This document shows, piece by piece, positions 11,912-22,485 of a stretch of DNA of 64,000 nt; positions within the stretch are counted from its first letter, which is position 1; each line of letters opens with the position of its first letter. Source of the stretch: Persicaria tinctoria (Eukaryota > Streptophyta > Magnoliopsida > Caryophyllales > Polygonaceae); the NCBI GenBank assembly GCA_037127255.1, contig JBANSL010000009.1, positions 1,608,001 through 1,672,000 of the forward strand, in the 5' to 3' direction. The notes below the pieces were generated by a model. The model did not search any database and was not told the origin of the DNA. It saw only the letters and a program-made list of their open reading frames with translations. Position numbers and translations under genes: made by a program.

Positions 11912-13707
11912 CCTTTGTGGCTAGACCAATAAGCAAATTTGGATCCATTGTTGGGGTAAACCATATTTGGTAAAATAGTGCCTTTTGGGACCCAAACTTG
12001 TGTTATCCGTTCTTTTCTCAAATGAACAGGAAATGTATTGCGAATAATATAAGGATCCTTTCTTCTATAAGGGCATGTCTCTTTTACATGTCCCTTTCTA
12101 GCACAGTGGTGACATATAGGAGAGGTTCTGCTTCCTTTAGCCTTTACAAAAGTGGTAATGTGTTGCTTCTTTAAAAACTTTGGATTGTAACCAATACCAC
12201 TTTTGTTTAGAGAGCTTTGTTGCTCACCCAACATCTTATCGAGAGTGCCTTTGGACTTGGTAAAACTTATGAGGGCTGTCTGTTGGTCTAGAATCTTATT
12301 ATTCAGGGAGATCTTCTCGTTCTCTAAGTCATGATGCACATTTCTTAGAGAGGAGAGATCTTGCTTGAGTTCAGATTTCTCCGAGTCAAGCATCTTGACT
12401 TTAATGTCAAGACCTGAATAAGAAGCTTCAAGACCTTTGACCCTCATAGACAGATCCTCAATAGTTCTTTCCTGATCCACAGTTCTCTTAATAAGAATGT
12501 TAGTTTGGGCAATAAGCTTCTCTTCATTGGCAATCATATTTGAAAGGAATTCCGATAATACCTCTTTTGGACTTTCCATTAGTTCTCTTACAGTGGCTTC
12601 AAGCTTTCCATCGTGGGATTCGTTTTCTGAGGCCATAAGACAGATGTTGGCCTTCTCATCATCGGAGTCAGAGTCGGAATCACTCCAAGTAGCCACCATA
12701 GCTTTCTTCTTCCATTTGTCACCTTTCTTGGGCTGGCTCTTAGTCTTTTGAGGGCAGTCCTTCACAAGATGATCTGTTTCACCACATTCAAAACAAGACA
12801 ACGGTTTAGTCTTCTTTTCATATTTGTTGTATTGAGGCTTACCTCGAAATTTTGAAGACTCTGATCCATCCTTGTTGTTGAATTTCTTCTTCATTTTGAG
12901 AATTCTAGCAAGGCCTCTTGTGATAAGAGCAAAAGGATCATCCTCATCGTCATCTTCATCTTCGGATTCAGATCCATCCTTGGGCTCATCCTTCTTAGAC
13001 TTGAGTGCCAAATTCTTGGTGCTAGCTGGAAGTTCTCCATCGTCTTCATTAAGGATCATCTCATATGTGATCAGCTTTCCAAGGAGGTCATCAAGGGGTA
13101 GAGTGGTAAGGTCCTGGGCTTCCTCTATAGCTGTTACTTTTGGACCCCATTTCTCCTTTGGAAGGCACCTCAGTATCTTCCTTACTTTCTCAACGTTGGT
13201 AAAGCTCTTGCCGAGAGAGTCAAGGTTGTTGGTGATTTCTGTGAATCATGTGAACATGGCTTTGATTGACTCATCGGACTTCATCTTGAAGAGCTCATAC
13301 TTTCGAAGAAAGATGCTGATCTTGGTGTCTTTCACTTGGCTTGTTCCTTCATAGGTGACGACCAACTTGTCCCAAATCTCTTTAGCTGACCTACAAGAGG
13401 AAATACGGTTAAACTCATCAGTGCTAAGTCCACAATAAAGTAAGTTGATAGCCCTGTAGTTTTTGGAGATGGTTTCAAGATCTGCTTGGTTGTAATCAGA
13501 CTCCTTCTTTGCCACTTTGGTATCATTTGGTCCTTCCTTCTCTGGAATCTTCGGACCATTCTCTATAATGTTCCAAAGCTCTAGATCTTGGTCTATGATG
13601 AACATCTTCATCAAAGATCTCCAGCGGACAAAGTTGTTTCCTACAAAGAGTGGCGGTCTGCTTGTGGACCTTCCCTGTGCAAATCCTCCGCTTGCTTCAC
13701 CAGACAT
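11908..13707 (-). pseudogene. Copia gag, second unit, with a private nonsense mutation
   Basis: Same length and frame as the gag at 20628-22427: N-terminal UBN2/DUF4219-like gag domain, acidic linker, CCHC zinc knuckle (CFECGETDHLVKDC), coiled-coil stretch and a second knuckle (CHHCARKGHVKETC). A stop at 13246-13248 cuts it after 153 codons. In the other unit this codon is CGA (21966-21968), so the change is CGA to TGA, a C-to-T transition at a CpG as expected from deamination of methylated DNA. The rest of the frame is open to 11908. Confidence 0.92.
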
Positions 13708-13765
13708 GATCGAAAACTCACAAGATTATTAGATCAAAAACAGTGAGTAAAGCTCTGATACCAAT

Positions 13766-14608
13766 TGAAGGTTCGATAATGTAAAACAAAGTAATATAGA
13801 AATACTCTAGAAGGGGGGTTGAATAGAGTATGCCCGTTTTTCGCAGAAAGTCTCAAGACTTTTGGAGCTGGAACCAAAACCTTTGATATAAACCTGAATC
13901 ACAAAGTTAAACAATTCGAACCAAGTGCGGAAATAAGGTAAAGCAAATAAGTAAAGGACACGAGTAATTGTTTACGAGGTTCAGCACAACTGGCCTACGT
14001 CCCCGCCTAGGGTTCTTCCACAACCCTAGGATTCAAAGGATTTATTGATTGCTTAGCTTAGGATCCTAATAGCTCACCGAGAAGCCTCTCTCCTATACAA
14101 TTGCAATCTAGTCAACTCACGTTCCCTTGGAGTCCTAGACCAATCTAGAAGAGCCCCACCTCTCTCAGCTATCTAGTACAATCCTCTAACTCTCGCAAAT
14201 CAATAGCCTAGTGCAACTTCCCGAGTTATAAACTCTCGAGTAACACTTGAAATAAATATATCCTATAAGCTCACAGTGACTCTCAAAGGCTTTGAAATAA
14301 ACAACAAACTATTTGAGCGCTTTGCAGAGAGACACTTGGAAGACAGATCTTGCTTGAATGAAAACTCGTGTGTAGCACTTGTCCTTCTGTCTTCTCCTTC
14401 CTTTCCTTTATATAATAGCATGAAGATAGCATGGAGCGTGATGATCTTTATCGCCAGATCTCCAACGGCTCTTTCCAATCAGGTTTTGATCTTGGATCTT
14501 CTATTTAAGGATACTTCGAAGCCATGATCTATTTTGAATCGATCTTCTTCAACAAGTAAAAGGAAGGATGTAATCTTGATTTATACTTCCTGAAATGGTT
14601 AGTCCAAC

Positions 14609-14686
<78 letters not shown>

Positions 14687-14835
14687 GAAGTATGTAATAA
14701 GATAAAATAATATACGAATAATAAGATAGGTTTTGTATTTCATCAACTGTTAACGTTCCAAGGCCTTTGACACAAATATCCTGTCAAAGCCTTTTGAACA
14801 TCTTTTTCGATTTTCATCAAGGGAGGGAGTTGTCA
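13766..14835 (-). repeat. Sirevirus 3' LTR, shared by the two tandem units (1070 bp)
   Basis: On the minus strand it starts TGACAACTCCCTCCC at 14835 and ends ...CCTTCA at 13766, next to the primer-binding site of the second unit. It is therefore both the 3' LTR of the complete unit and the 5' LTR of the truncated one. It contains the 'aggggggttgaatagag' motif (about 13813-13830). It is 60 bp longer than the other LTR because its (AT)n run is 72 bp (14611-14682) rather than 12 bp (23331-23342). Confidence 0.92.
14611..14682. repeat. (AT)n microsatellite in the shared Sirevirus LTR
   Basis: A 72-bp uninterrupted AT run. The matching position in the other LTR (23331-23342) has 12 bp. This accounts for the whole 60-bp length difference between the LTRs. 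Confidence 0.97.
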
Positions 14836-14846
14836 ATCTCCCCCTT
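14836..14846 (-). promoter_or_regulatory. Polypurine tract of the Sirevirus
   Basis: Minus strand AAGGGGGAGAT directly abuts the LTR start TGACAAC. Two further tracts of the same type lie upstream in the element, at about 15046-15059 and 17370-17378 (just after the pol stop). Multiple polypurine tracts before the 3' LTR are described for Sireviruses. Confidence 0.88.
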
Positions 14847-15269
14847 GATGAAAGACAAAACCTGTGCATCCCTGCAACTTAGTCAAACAAATATCCTAAT
14901 AAATAACAGAATAAGTACCTGCAAGGGTTAGACAAATGTTGGATCAAATAATTTTCAAAGTAAGAAAACATCCAACCGAAAACCATAAATAAAAAACCAA
15001 GGTCTTCCAAGACCTTTAAGCAGAGGTTTTCAAAGTCTAACGATCATCTCCCCCTTTTTGTCTTTCAACAAAGGGCGGAGGCAAAACAGTCACCAAAAGT
15101 TACCAAAAGTTTTGAAAACGTTTCCAAAAACCAGCAAAGTAACAAGTTCCAGGGTGGGATAGGGTGGGTTAAGGTTTAGGCTTGGTCAATCCAGAGCATC
15201 ATCAGTGAGCCTCGTCCATAGTCCTTCCAGCAACGTTGAAATCCCGCTCATCTTCGTCATCACCTCCGT

Positions 15270-16907
15270 CTACAGCTCCTTAATATCCAGGCGAACTTCC
15301 TCCAAGCCCAACTCTAGGTTGTCCATGCGTTCATCGAACGCTGGAGCAGTGGGAAAGGCTTTTGAAGGAGTGGCAAGACTCAAGATCCCTTGGGGAGACC
15401 AAGTGATGCCAATCTTTTCAAGGCCTTTAGAGTCGAACATACCCGTATGACTCAGTTGTTCTTCATTTTTGACATCAATTCCAAAAGCTTTAAAGATAGG
15501 GGTCAAGAGGGTAGCAAAGGGGAGGGGAGAGCCTTTTCGAGCTTTTCTGGCATGGGCCATGGTTCCAAGGATAGTGTTGGCCAGATCAAGATCAAGGCCA
15601 TTTAGAATGCGGTAGAGCAGGACCATGGCATTGTCGGTTATGAGTGAGCCAGAGTTGAGACGAGGTAAGAGACATTTAACAATGATGTTAAAGATTATTT
15701 TTGCCTCAAGGGTTAGGGATGAGTGGGTGAGTTGCTTTGAGGTGCTGCTGGATGCTTCAGGTAGGAGATATTTGGCTCGGGCTAGGATGATGCAGTTTTC
15801 TTTTGAGGGGTGGATCTCAAATGGTGGAACAGGGGTAGGTAATCCTAGGAGATCTGCAAAATCATTGGGGTTGAGAGAGATTCTAACCCTTTTGACAACA
15901 GTCTCCAAAGACCAACCATCAGTGTCGTTTTTGGCTTTGAGGTTAATGTAGAAGAGTCGGGTAAGCTCAGGGTAGTAGACAGTTTCTCGGTTAAGAAGGG
16001 TCCAGGCTGGGGAGTTTTTTAGGAGCTCAATGCAAGGCATCTTCAAAGCTTCAAAGAAATCAAAGTCTAAAAAATCTGAACAACTAAGCTTACGAGTACG
16101 AAACTCGTCTACCCACTTACCAGCAGTCTCAGCATCTAGAAACCAAGAGGAGGGCAAGGATTGATTTACCTGGATATAGGCCGGGGGGTCTGCGTTCTTT
16201 CTGCGCGTAACAGATGGAGCAGCTCTCTTGACGGGCGCTACAAGACTCTTGACAGGGCCCTTCCTCGTACTCTTAGGAGATGGAGGCTTGACGGGAGCAG
16301 GGGCTTTCCGCTTCTTCGGAGACGGGGGAGGAGGAGGAGAAGGAGAGGGAGTTTCTTCCTCCTCTTCCTCAGACCCCGAGTCCTCACCGGACCCCGCTTC
16401 ATCACCTTCAGGTTCCTCGTCCTCTCCGGATCCCTCGTGCTCTTCCTCTTCCTCTTCTTCTTCCTCAGGCTCCACCTCGGATGGAACCTCGGTGGCTTCG
16501 GCTTCCTTCCGAATTCGCTCAGCTTCCTCCTCGGCCAGTCTCTTAGCAAGTTCGGCCTCCTCATCGGCCTTTTTCTATCTCAAGGCCTCCTCTTCGGCTT
16601 CCCTGGCAGCATCTCTTTCCAGGGCGGCATCAAGGTCGTGTTCCTGTTCCTCCACATCATCATCTGGGTCCTCAGCTAAGACCTTTCTCTTCCCCTTTTG
16701 TTTAGCACTCAGGGGTTTCTTAGCAGCGCGCTTCTGAGAGCCTTTGGGAGCCGTGGCCGAGCTCGCCTTAATGGTGCTCTGGACAACTGCTGGGATGAGG
16801 GATTGAGTGGCAGGTTCGGGTGTGGGAGAGGTAGCAGTGGCCTGGCGTCCCTTGGGGGTGGCGCCAAGTCTTTTGGGAGTGACATCTTTCTTGGTTTTGG
16901 GTGCCAT
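15270..16907 (-). pseudogene. Additional 3' ORF of the Sirevirus (env-like position), interrupted by one stop
   Basis: One reading frame of 546 codons between pol and the 3' LTR, broken by TAG at 16575-16577. The first 110 codons are basic and Ala/Lys/Pro-rich, starting MAPKTKKD. After the stop come Glu- and Lys-rich helical sequence, a long acidic run, a Pro/Ser/Lys-rich basic segment (about 16220-16330) and then a globular C-terminal half. That half resembles the 'putative plant transposon protein' domain (for example SSWFLDAETAGKW, LTHSSLTLEAKIIFN, LLYRILNGLDLDLANTI). No clear signal peptide or transmembrane helix is present, so I call it 'env-like' by position only. No second copy is visible because the tandem unit lacks this region. 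Confidence 0.75.
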
Positions 16908-17376
16908 GGAGGTAGTCGGTTTGGGTTTCTTTGAGAGGTTGAATATGAAGGAGTGGAAAGGTTATGGGAAAAATCTGAGTGTGGATTGTAATCGGGTACA
17001 GAATGGGTTTAAGTAGAGAGAGATGGTGACGGATTGATGCGATGGGTTTAGGGTTCCAAGGAAAGAAATCATTACCTTGCCAAGTTGAAGGATTTTCAAA
17101 TTCAAATTTGAATTCAAATTACCATAAAAATCGGACTAAACACAAACCAATTTCGTTCCATAAATAAAATATCTTAACAGTTAAGGAAATCATGAAAATA
17201 GGCAATTTTTGAAATCCGATTAAAACAAATATAATTGATTAAATATCTAAAAAGATATTAACCAAAAATATATGATCCGATATATGTACTCCACTGTTCA
17301 GTTAGCAGACCTTGACATAACTCTCAAAGGTCTTGACACTGAGTGGAGTTTATCTTTCGTAAAGGGAAAGCTCCCC

Positions 17377-20300
17377 CTACGAAAGTGCATCCTTGTCAAG
17401 CATCCCAATCTCTCGTCTAATGAAGGTGAACCTGTCCTCTGCCAAAAGCTTAGTAAAAATGTCAGCCCATTGATAATCAGTAGAAATAAAAGATATGGAC
17501 ACATCACCTTTTTCAACATGATCTCTAATGAAATGATGTCTTACATCAATATGCTTGGTCCTTGAGTGTTGAACAGGATTCTTAGTGATGGATATGGCAC
17601 TTGTATTGTCACACTTAATTGGGATACCTTTGAGGTTGATGCCAAGATCTCGCATTTGTTGAGCTATCCAAAGGATTTGGGAGCAACAAGCTCCAGCTGC
17701 AATGTATTCAGCTTCTGCAGTGGATAGAGCGACTGAATTTTGCTTCTTTGAGTGCCAACTGATCAAGGATGCTCCTAAGAATTGGCAACATCCTGATGTG
17801 CTCTTTCTATCCACCTTATAGCCTGCAAAATCTGCATCAGAATATCCAATTAAAGTGAAATCCTTTTGCTTTGGGTACCATAGTCCAAGTTCCTTAGTGC
17901 CATTGAGATATCGAAAGATCCTCTTCACAGCCACGAGATGAGATTCTTTGGGATCAGCTTGAAACCTAGCACACATGCAAACACTAAACATAATGTCAGG
18001 TCTACTAGCCGTGAGATATAATAAGGATCCAATCATTCCTCGATACTCCTTTTGATTGACACTTGTTCCAGTCTTGTCTTGATCTAGAGACAATGTTGAG
18101 CTCATGGGAGTCTTGGCTGCTTTGGATTGATCCATCTTGAACTTCTTCAAGAGATCCTTAGTATACTTGCTTTGGTTGACGAAGATTCCTTTCTTGGATT
18201 GATGAACTTGTAACCCCAAAAAGAAGTTTAGTTCACCCATTAAGCTCATCTCAAATTCACTGCACATAATGCCAGAAAATTCCTTGCACAAAGATGTGTT
18301 AGTAGAACCAAATAATATATCATCAACATAAATTTGAATAACCAAAATGTCTTTTCCTTTGGTCTTGATAAAAAGTGTCTTGTCGATCAACCCCCTTTTA
18401 AAATCATTTTCTAAAAGATATTTTGACAAGCGCTCGTACCAAGCTCTTGGGGCTTGTTTCAAACCATAAAGCGCCTTGTCAAGTTTGTAAACATGATTGG
18501 GAAAATCTGAGCTTTCAAAACCTAGGGGTTGAGCAACATAAACTTCTTCCTCTAAGAAACCATTAAGAAAAGCACATTTGACATCCATTTGATATAACTT
18601 TATGCTTATGAAAGATGCAAATGCTAATAAAATGCGAATGGCTTCAAGCCTGGCTACGGGAGCAAAGGTCTCCTCGTAGTCAATACCTTCCTCTTGATTG
18701 TAGCCTTGAGCAACAAGCCGTGCCTTGTTCCTCACAATCTTGCCATTCTCATCTAGCTTGTTTCGAAACACCCATCGAGTGCCAATGACTGATTGATGCT
18801 TTGGTCTAGGCTTCAAAGTCCAGACTTTGTTCCTCTCGAATTCATTGAGTTCACTTTGCATAGCTATAATCCAGTCTGGCTCCTGAAGTGCCTCATTTAG
18901 CTTCTTTGGCTCAATAAGAGAAACAAACGTGTTAAAAGCACAAAGATCTTTAAGTTTAGAACGAGTTTGAACACTAGAAGTAGGGTCAGAAATGATATCC
19001 TTTAATGAGTGTGATGAGGAGTATTTGAATTTCCTTTTGCTAGTCTCAGCTCCTTGATTCGTCACACCATCAGGATTGATTTGTGGTACATCTGACTCCG
19101 TGGTCCTGTTCGGTTCAGTTACAGCAGTCTCTGACATCTCAACACTGTTGGATTGGACACCAAGGGCTTTGGACGCATCTTCAACACCTTGGGCCAATTC
19201 ATCAGTGTTAAGAATCGGTTCTTGCATGTTCCTTTTCTCTGTGTTCATGGCAGCATCATCACCTTCCTCGTTCTCTTCATGGATGTTAAGATCTATATCT
19301 GCAACACTCTCACTCAAAGCACCATCATTGCATTCATAAAAAATAACATGTATACTTTCTTCAACTACCTGGGTCCTTTTATTGAAGATTCTATAAGCTT
19401 TGCTACTCGTGGAATAGCCAAGAAATATACCTTCATCACTACGCGCATCAAATTTCCCAAGGTTATCTTTTCCATTGTTATGAACAAAACAAGTACATCC
19501 AAAGGGTTTAAAATAAGATATAAGTGGTTTGCGGCCTTTGAAAAGTTCATAAGGAGTTTTCTTTAAGATAGAACGTATAAGACAACGATTTAAAATGTAG
19601 TTAGCTGTGTTAACAGCTTCAGCCCAATAGGTTTTAGGTAATGCATTTTCTAAAAGCATAGTCCTGGCCATATCCTCTAAGGTGCGGTTCTTGCGTTCCA
19701 CAACCCCGTTTTGTTGAGGTGTCCTAGGAGCAGAAAAGTTATGGGAGATGCCATATTTAGCACAAAACAAATCAAATTGAAGTTGATCAAACTCCCTACC
19801 ATGATCACTTCGAATAGACACTATGGGCTCATTTCTTAAAGTTTGCAACTCCTTACAAAGTTTTGAAAACTCAAATAAGGCCTCTGATTTTTCTTTCAAA
19901 AATGCAACCCAAGTATATCTTGAAAAATCATCGACAACAACTAGCATTTACTTTTTACCATTGGGAGATTTGACTCGCATAGGACCACATAAATCCATAT
20001 GTAAAAGTTCAAGGGGTCTAGAAGAACTTACAACCTTTTTGGGTTTGAAGGAGCTACGTGATTGTTTACCTCGTGTGCAAGCATTGCACATGTCAATACC
20101 TTTGAAGTCCATCTCAGGTAGCCCTCTTACAAGCCCTTTGGACACAAGCTTCTGTAGTGTATGTGGACTCACATTACCGAGTCTCCTGTGCCAAAGCTTT
20201 GGATCGTCCGTCAAGGCCTTTAAACAGGTTAAGCTTCCTTGTGCCACTTGATTAGCATTTACAGCGTATATGTTGTTGTAGCGATATGCAGTTAGAATAA

Positions 20301-20631
20301 CTTCACCTGTATCATCTCTGCACACTATACATCTTTTCTTGTTAAATCTGACATTGTTACCACTATCACATAATTGAGAAACACTAAGCAATTTATACTT
20401 TAAACCATTAACAAGATAGACATTTTTAATACTGTGGCTGGAATCACTTCCAACACTACCAATACCAACAATGTCGCATTTCCCTTTGTCACCAAGAGTG
20501 ATTGTTCCCGTGGATTGCTCCTTTAGATCATGAAAGAGAGAACTCTTCCCACTCATATGCCTCGAGCAACCACTATCAATAATCCATTTGTGTTCTTTCA
20601 CTTTGGTGATCTCCTGCAAAACAAACATCAA
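17377..20631 (-). pseudogene. Copia pol polyprotein (protease, integrase, RT, RNase H) with one in-frame stop
   Basis: Starts in a different frame from gag with a 4-base overlap at 20628-20631. First part (20631-19948): retropepsin motif WIIDSGCSRHMSG and the pre-integrase zinc region (LWHRRLGNVS...MCNACTRGKQ), ending at TAA 19948-19950. Second part, same frame (19947-17377, 856 residues): integrase core ([19 protein letters not shown]), variable linker, RVT_2 reverse transcriptase ([22 protein letters not shown], active-site YVDDILFGS) and RNase H ([29 protein letters not shown]), ending in MLDKDALS. The stop falls where relatives have an aromatic residue before [13 protein letters not shown]. 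The second unit has the identical stop. All other catalytic motifs look intact. Confidence 0.95.
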
Positions 20632-22427
20632 CCTTTGTGGCTAGACCAATAAGCAAATTTGGATCCATTGTTGGGGTAAACCATATTTGGTAAAATAGTG
20701 CCTTTTGGGACCCAAACTTGTGTTATCCGTTCTTTTCTCAAATGAACAGGAAATGTATTGCGAATAATATAAGGATCCTTTCTTCTATAAGGGCATGTCT
20801 CTTTTACATGTCCCTTTCTAGCACAGTGGTGACATATAGGAGAGGTTCTGCTTCCTTTAGCCTTTACAAAAGTGGTAATGTGTTGCTTCTTTAAAAACTT
20901 TGGATTGTAACCAATACCACTTTTGTTTAGAGAGCTTTGTTGCTCACCCAACATCTTATCGAGAGTGCCTTTGGACTTGGTAAAACTTATGAGGGCTGTC
21001 TGTTGGTCTAGAATCTTATTATTCAGGGAGATCTTCTCGTTCTCTAAGTCATGATGCACATTTCTTAGAGAGGAGAGATCTTGCTTGAGTTCAGATTTCT
21101 CCGAGTCAAGCATCTTGACTTTAATGTCAAGACCTGAATAAGAAGCTTCAAGACCTTTGACCCTCATAGACAGATCCTCAATAGTTCTTTCCTGATCCAC
21201 AGTTCTCTTAATAAGAATGTTAGTTTGGGCAATAAGCTTCTCTTCATTGGCAATCATATTTGAAAGGAATTCCGATAATACCTCTTTTGGACTTTCCATT
21301 AGTTCTCTTACAGTGGCTTCAAGCTTTCCATCGTGGGATTCGTTTTCTGAGGCCATAAGACAGATGTTGGCCTTCTCATCATCGGAGTCAGAGTCGGAAT
21401 CACTCCAAGTAGCCACCATAGCTTTCTTCTTCCATTTGTCACCTTTCTTGGGCTGGCTCTTAGTCTTTTGAGGGCAGTCCTTCACAAGATGATCTGTTTC
21501 ACCACATTCAAAACAAGACAACGGTTTAGTCTTCTTTTCATATTTGTTGTATTGAGGCTTACCTCGAAATTTTGAAGACTCTGATCCATCCTTGTTGTTG
21601 AATTTCTTCTTCATTTTGAGAATTCTAGCAAGGCCTCTTGTGATAAGAGCAAAAGGATCATCCTCATCGTCATCTTCATCTTCGGATTCAGATCCATCCT
21701 TGGGCTCATCCTTCTTAGACTTGAGTGCCAAATTCTTGGTGCTAGCTGGAAGTTCTCCATCGTCTTCATTAAGGATCATCTCATATGTGATCAGCTTTCC
21801 AAGGAGGTCATCAAGGGGTAGAGTGGTAAGGTCCTGGGCTTCCTCTATAGCTGTTACTTTTGGACCCCATTTCTCCTTTGGAAGGCACCTCAGTATCTTC
21901 CTTACTTTCTCAACGTTGGTAAAGCTCTTGCCGAGAGAGTCAAGGTTGTTGGTGATTTCTGTGAATCGTGTGAACATGGCTTTGATTGACTCATCGGACT
22001 TCATCTTGAAGAGCTCATACTTTCGAAGAAAGATGCTGATCTTGGTGTCTTTCACTTGGCTTGTTCCTTCATAGGTGACGACCAACTTGTCCCAAATCTC
22101 TTTAGCTGACCTACAAGAGGAAATACGGTTAAACTCATCAGTGCTAAGTCCACAATAAAGTAAGTTGATAGCCCTGTAGTTTTTGGAGATGGTTTCAAGA
22201 TCTGCTTGGTTGTAATCAGACTCCTTCTTTGCCACTTTGGTATCATTTGGTCCTTCCTTCTCTGGAATCTTCGGACCATTCTCTATAATGTTCCAAAGCT
22301 CTAGATCTTGGTCTATGATGAACATCTTCATCAAAGATCTCCAGCGGACAAAGTTGTTTCCTACAAAGAGTGGCGGTCTGCTTGTGGACCTTCCCTGTGC
22401 AAATCCTCCGCTTGCTTCACCAGACAT
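20628..22427 (-). CDS. Copia gag polyprotein, complete unit (599 residues)
   Basis: Nucleocapsid/capsid precursor of the Sirevirus. The ATG at 22427 is 59 bases inside the LTR boundary and starts MSGEASGGFAQGRST. Residues about 20-230 form the UBN2/DUF4219-type gag domain (PPLFVGNNFVRWRSLM, AKEIWDKLVVTYEGTSQVK). An acidic segment (GSESEDEDDDEDDPFAL) and a CCHC zinc knuckle at about 305-320 (CFECGETDHLVKDC) follow, then about 140 residues of coiled coil, then a second knuckle (CHHCARKGHVKETC). It is intact here but has a stop in the second unit. It ends 4 bases into the pol frame, so pol expression would need a frameshift, splicing or a fused ancestor; both units show the same arrangement. Confidence 0.93.
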   Translation of the reverse strand: MSGEASGGFAQGRSTSRPPLFVGNNFVRWRSLMKMFIIDQDLELWNIIENGPKIPEKEGPNDTKVAKKESDYNQADLETISKNYRAINLLYCGLSTDEFNRISSCRSAKEIWDKLVVTYEGTSQVKDTKISIFLRKYELFKMKSDESIKAMFTRFTEITNNLDSLGKSFTNVEKVRKILRCLPKEKWGPKVTAIEEAQDLTTLPLDDLLGKLITYEMILNEDDGELPASTKNLALKSKKDEPKDGSESEDEDDDEDDPFALITRGLARILKMKKKFNNKDGSESSKFRGKPQYNKYEKKTKPLSCFECGETDHLVKDCPQKTKSQPKKGDKWKKKAMVATWSDSDSDSDDEKANICLMASENESHDGKLEATVRELMESPKEVLSEFLSNMIANEEKLIAQTNILIKRTVDQERTIEDLSMRVKGLEASYSGLDIKVKMLDSEKSELKQDLSSLRNVHHDLENEKISLNNKILDQQTALISFTKSKGTLDKMLGEQQSSLNKSGIGYNPKFLKKQHITTFVKAKGSRTSPICHHCARKGHVKETCPYRRKDPYIIRNTFPVHLRKERITQVWVPKGTILPNMVYPNNGSKFAYWSSHKG

Positions 22428-22471
22428 GATCGAAAACTCACAAGATTATTAGATCAAAAATAGTGAGTAAA

Positions 22472-22483
22472 GCTCTGATACCA
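22472..22483 (-). promoter_or_regulatory. Primer-binding site of the Sirevirus
   Basis: Plus-strand GCTCTGATACCA is the complement of TGGTATCAGAGC, the initiator tRNA-Met site. It is adjacent to the LTR end. The second unit has the identical site at 13752-13763. Confidence 0.92.
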
Positions 22484-22485
22484 AT

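Larger units (their letters stand above)
10291..13765 (-). mobile_element. Second, left-truncated Sirevirus unit (gag to mid-pol)
   Basis: Internal region of a minus-strand copia element downstream of the shared LTR 13766-14835: primer-binding site 13752-13763, then gag, protease and part of the integrase/linker. It aligns with 19011-22485 at a constant offset of 8720 bp with no length change and very few substitutions. It stops at 10291, before RT and RNase H, and has no LTR of its own on the left. Best read as part of a tandem dimer that lost its 3' end. Confidence 0.9.

Noticed and set aside
12872..13354. Plus-strand 160-codon ORF (also 21592-22074)
   Set aside because: Antisense to gag; serine-rich only because it mirrors the acidic gag linker.
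16238..16564. Minus-strand 108-codon Arg/Lys-rich ORF
   Set aside because: Alternate frame of the 3' ORF through its Glu/Lys/Pro-rich low-complexity stretch.
16161..16737. Plus-strand ORFs of 169 and 172 codons
   Set aside because: Antisense to the acidic and basic repeats of the Sirevirus 3' ORF; composition artefacts.
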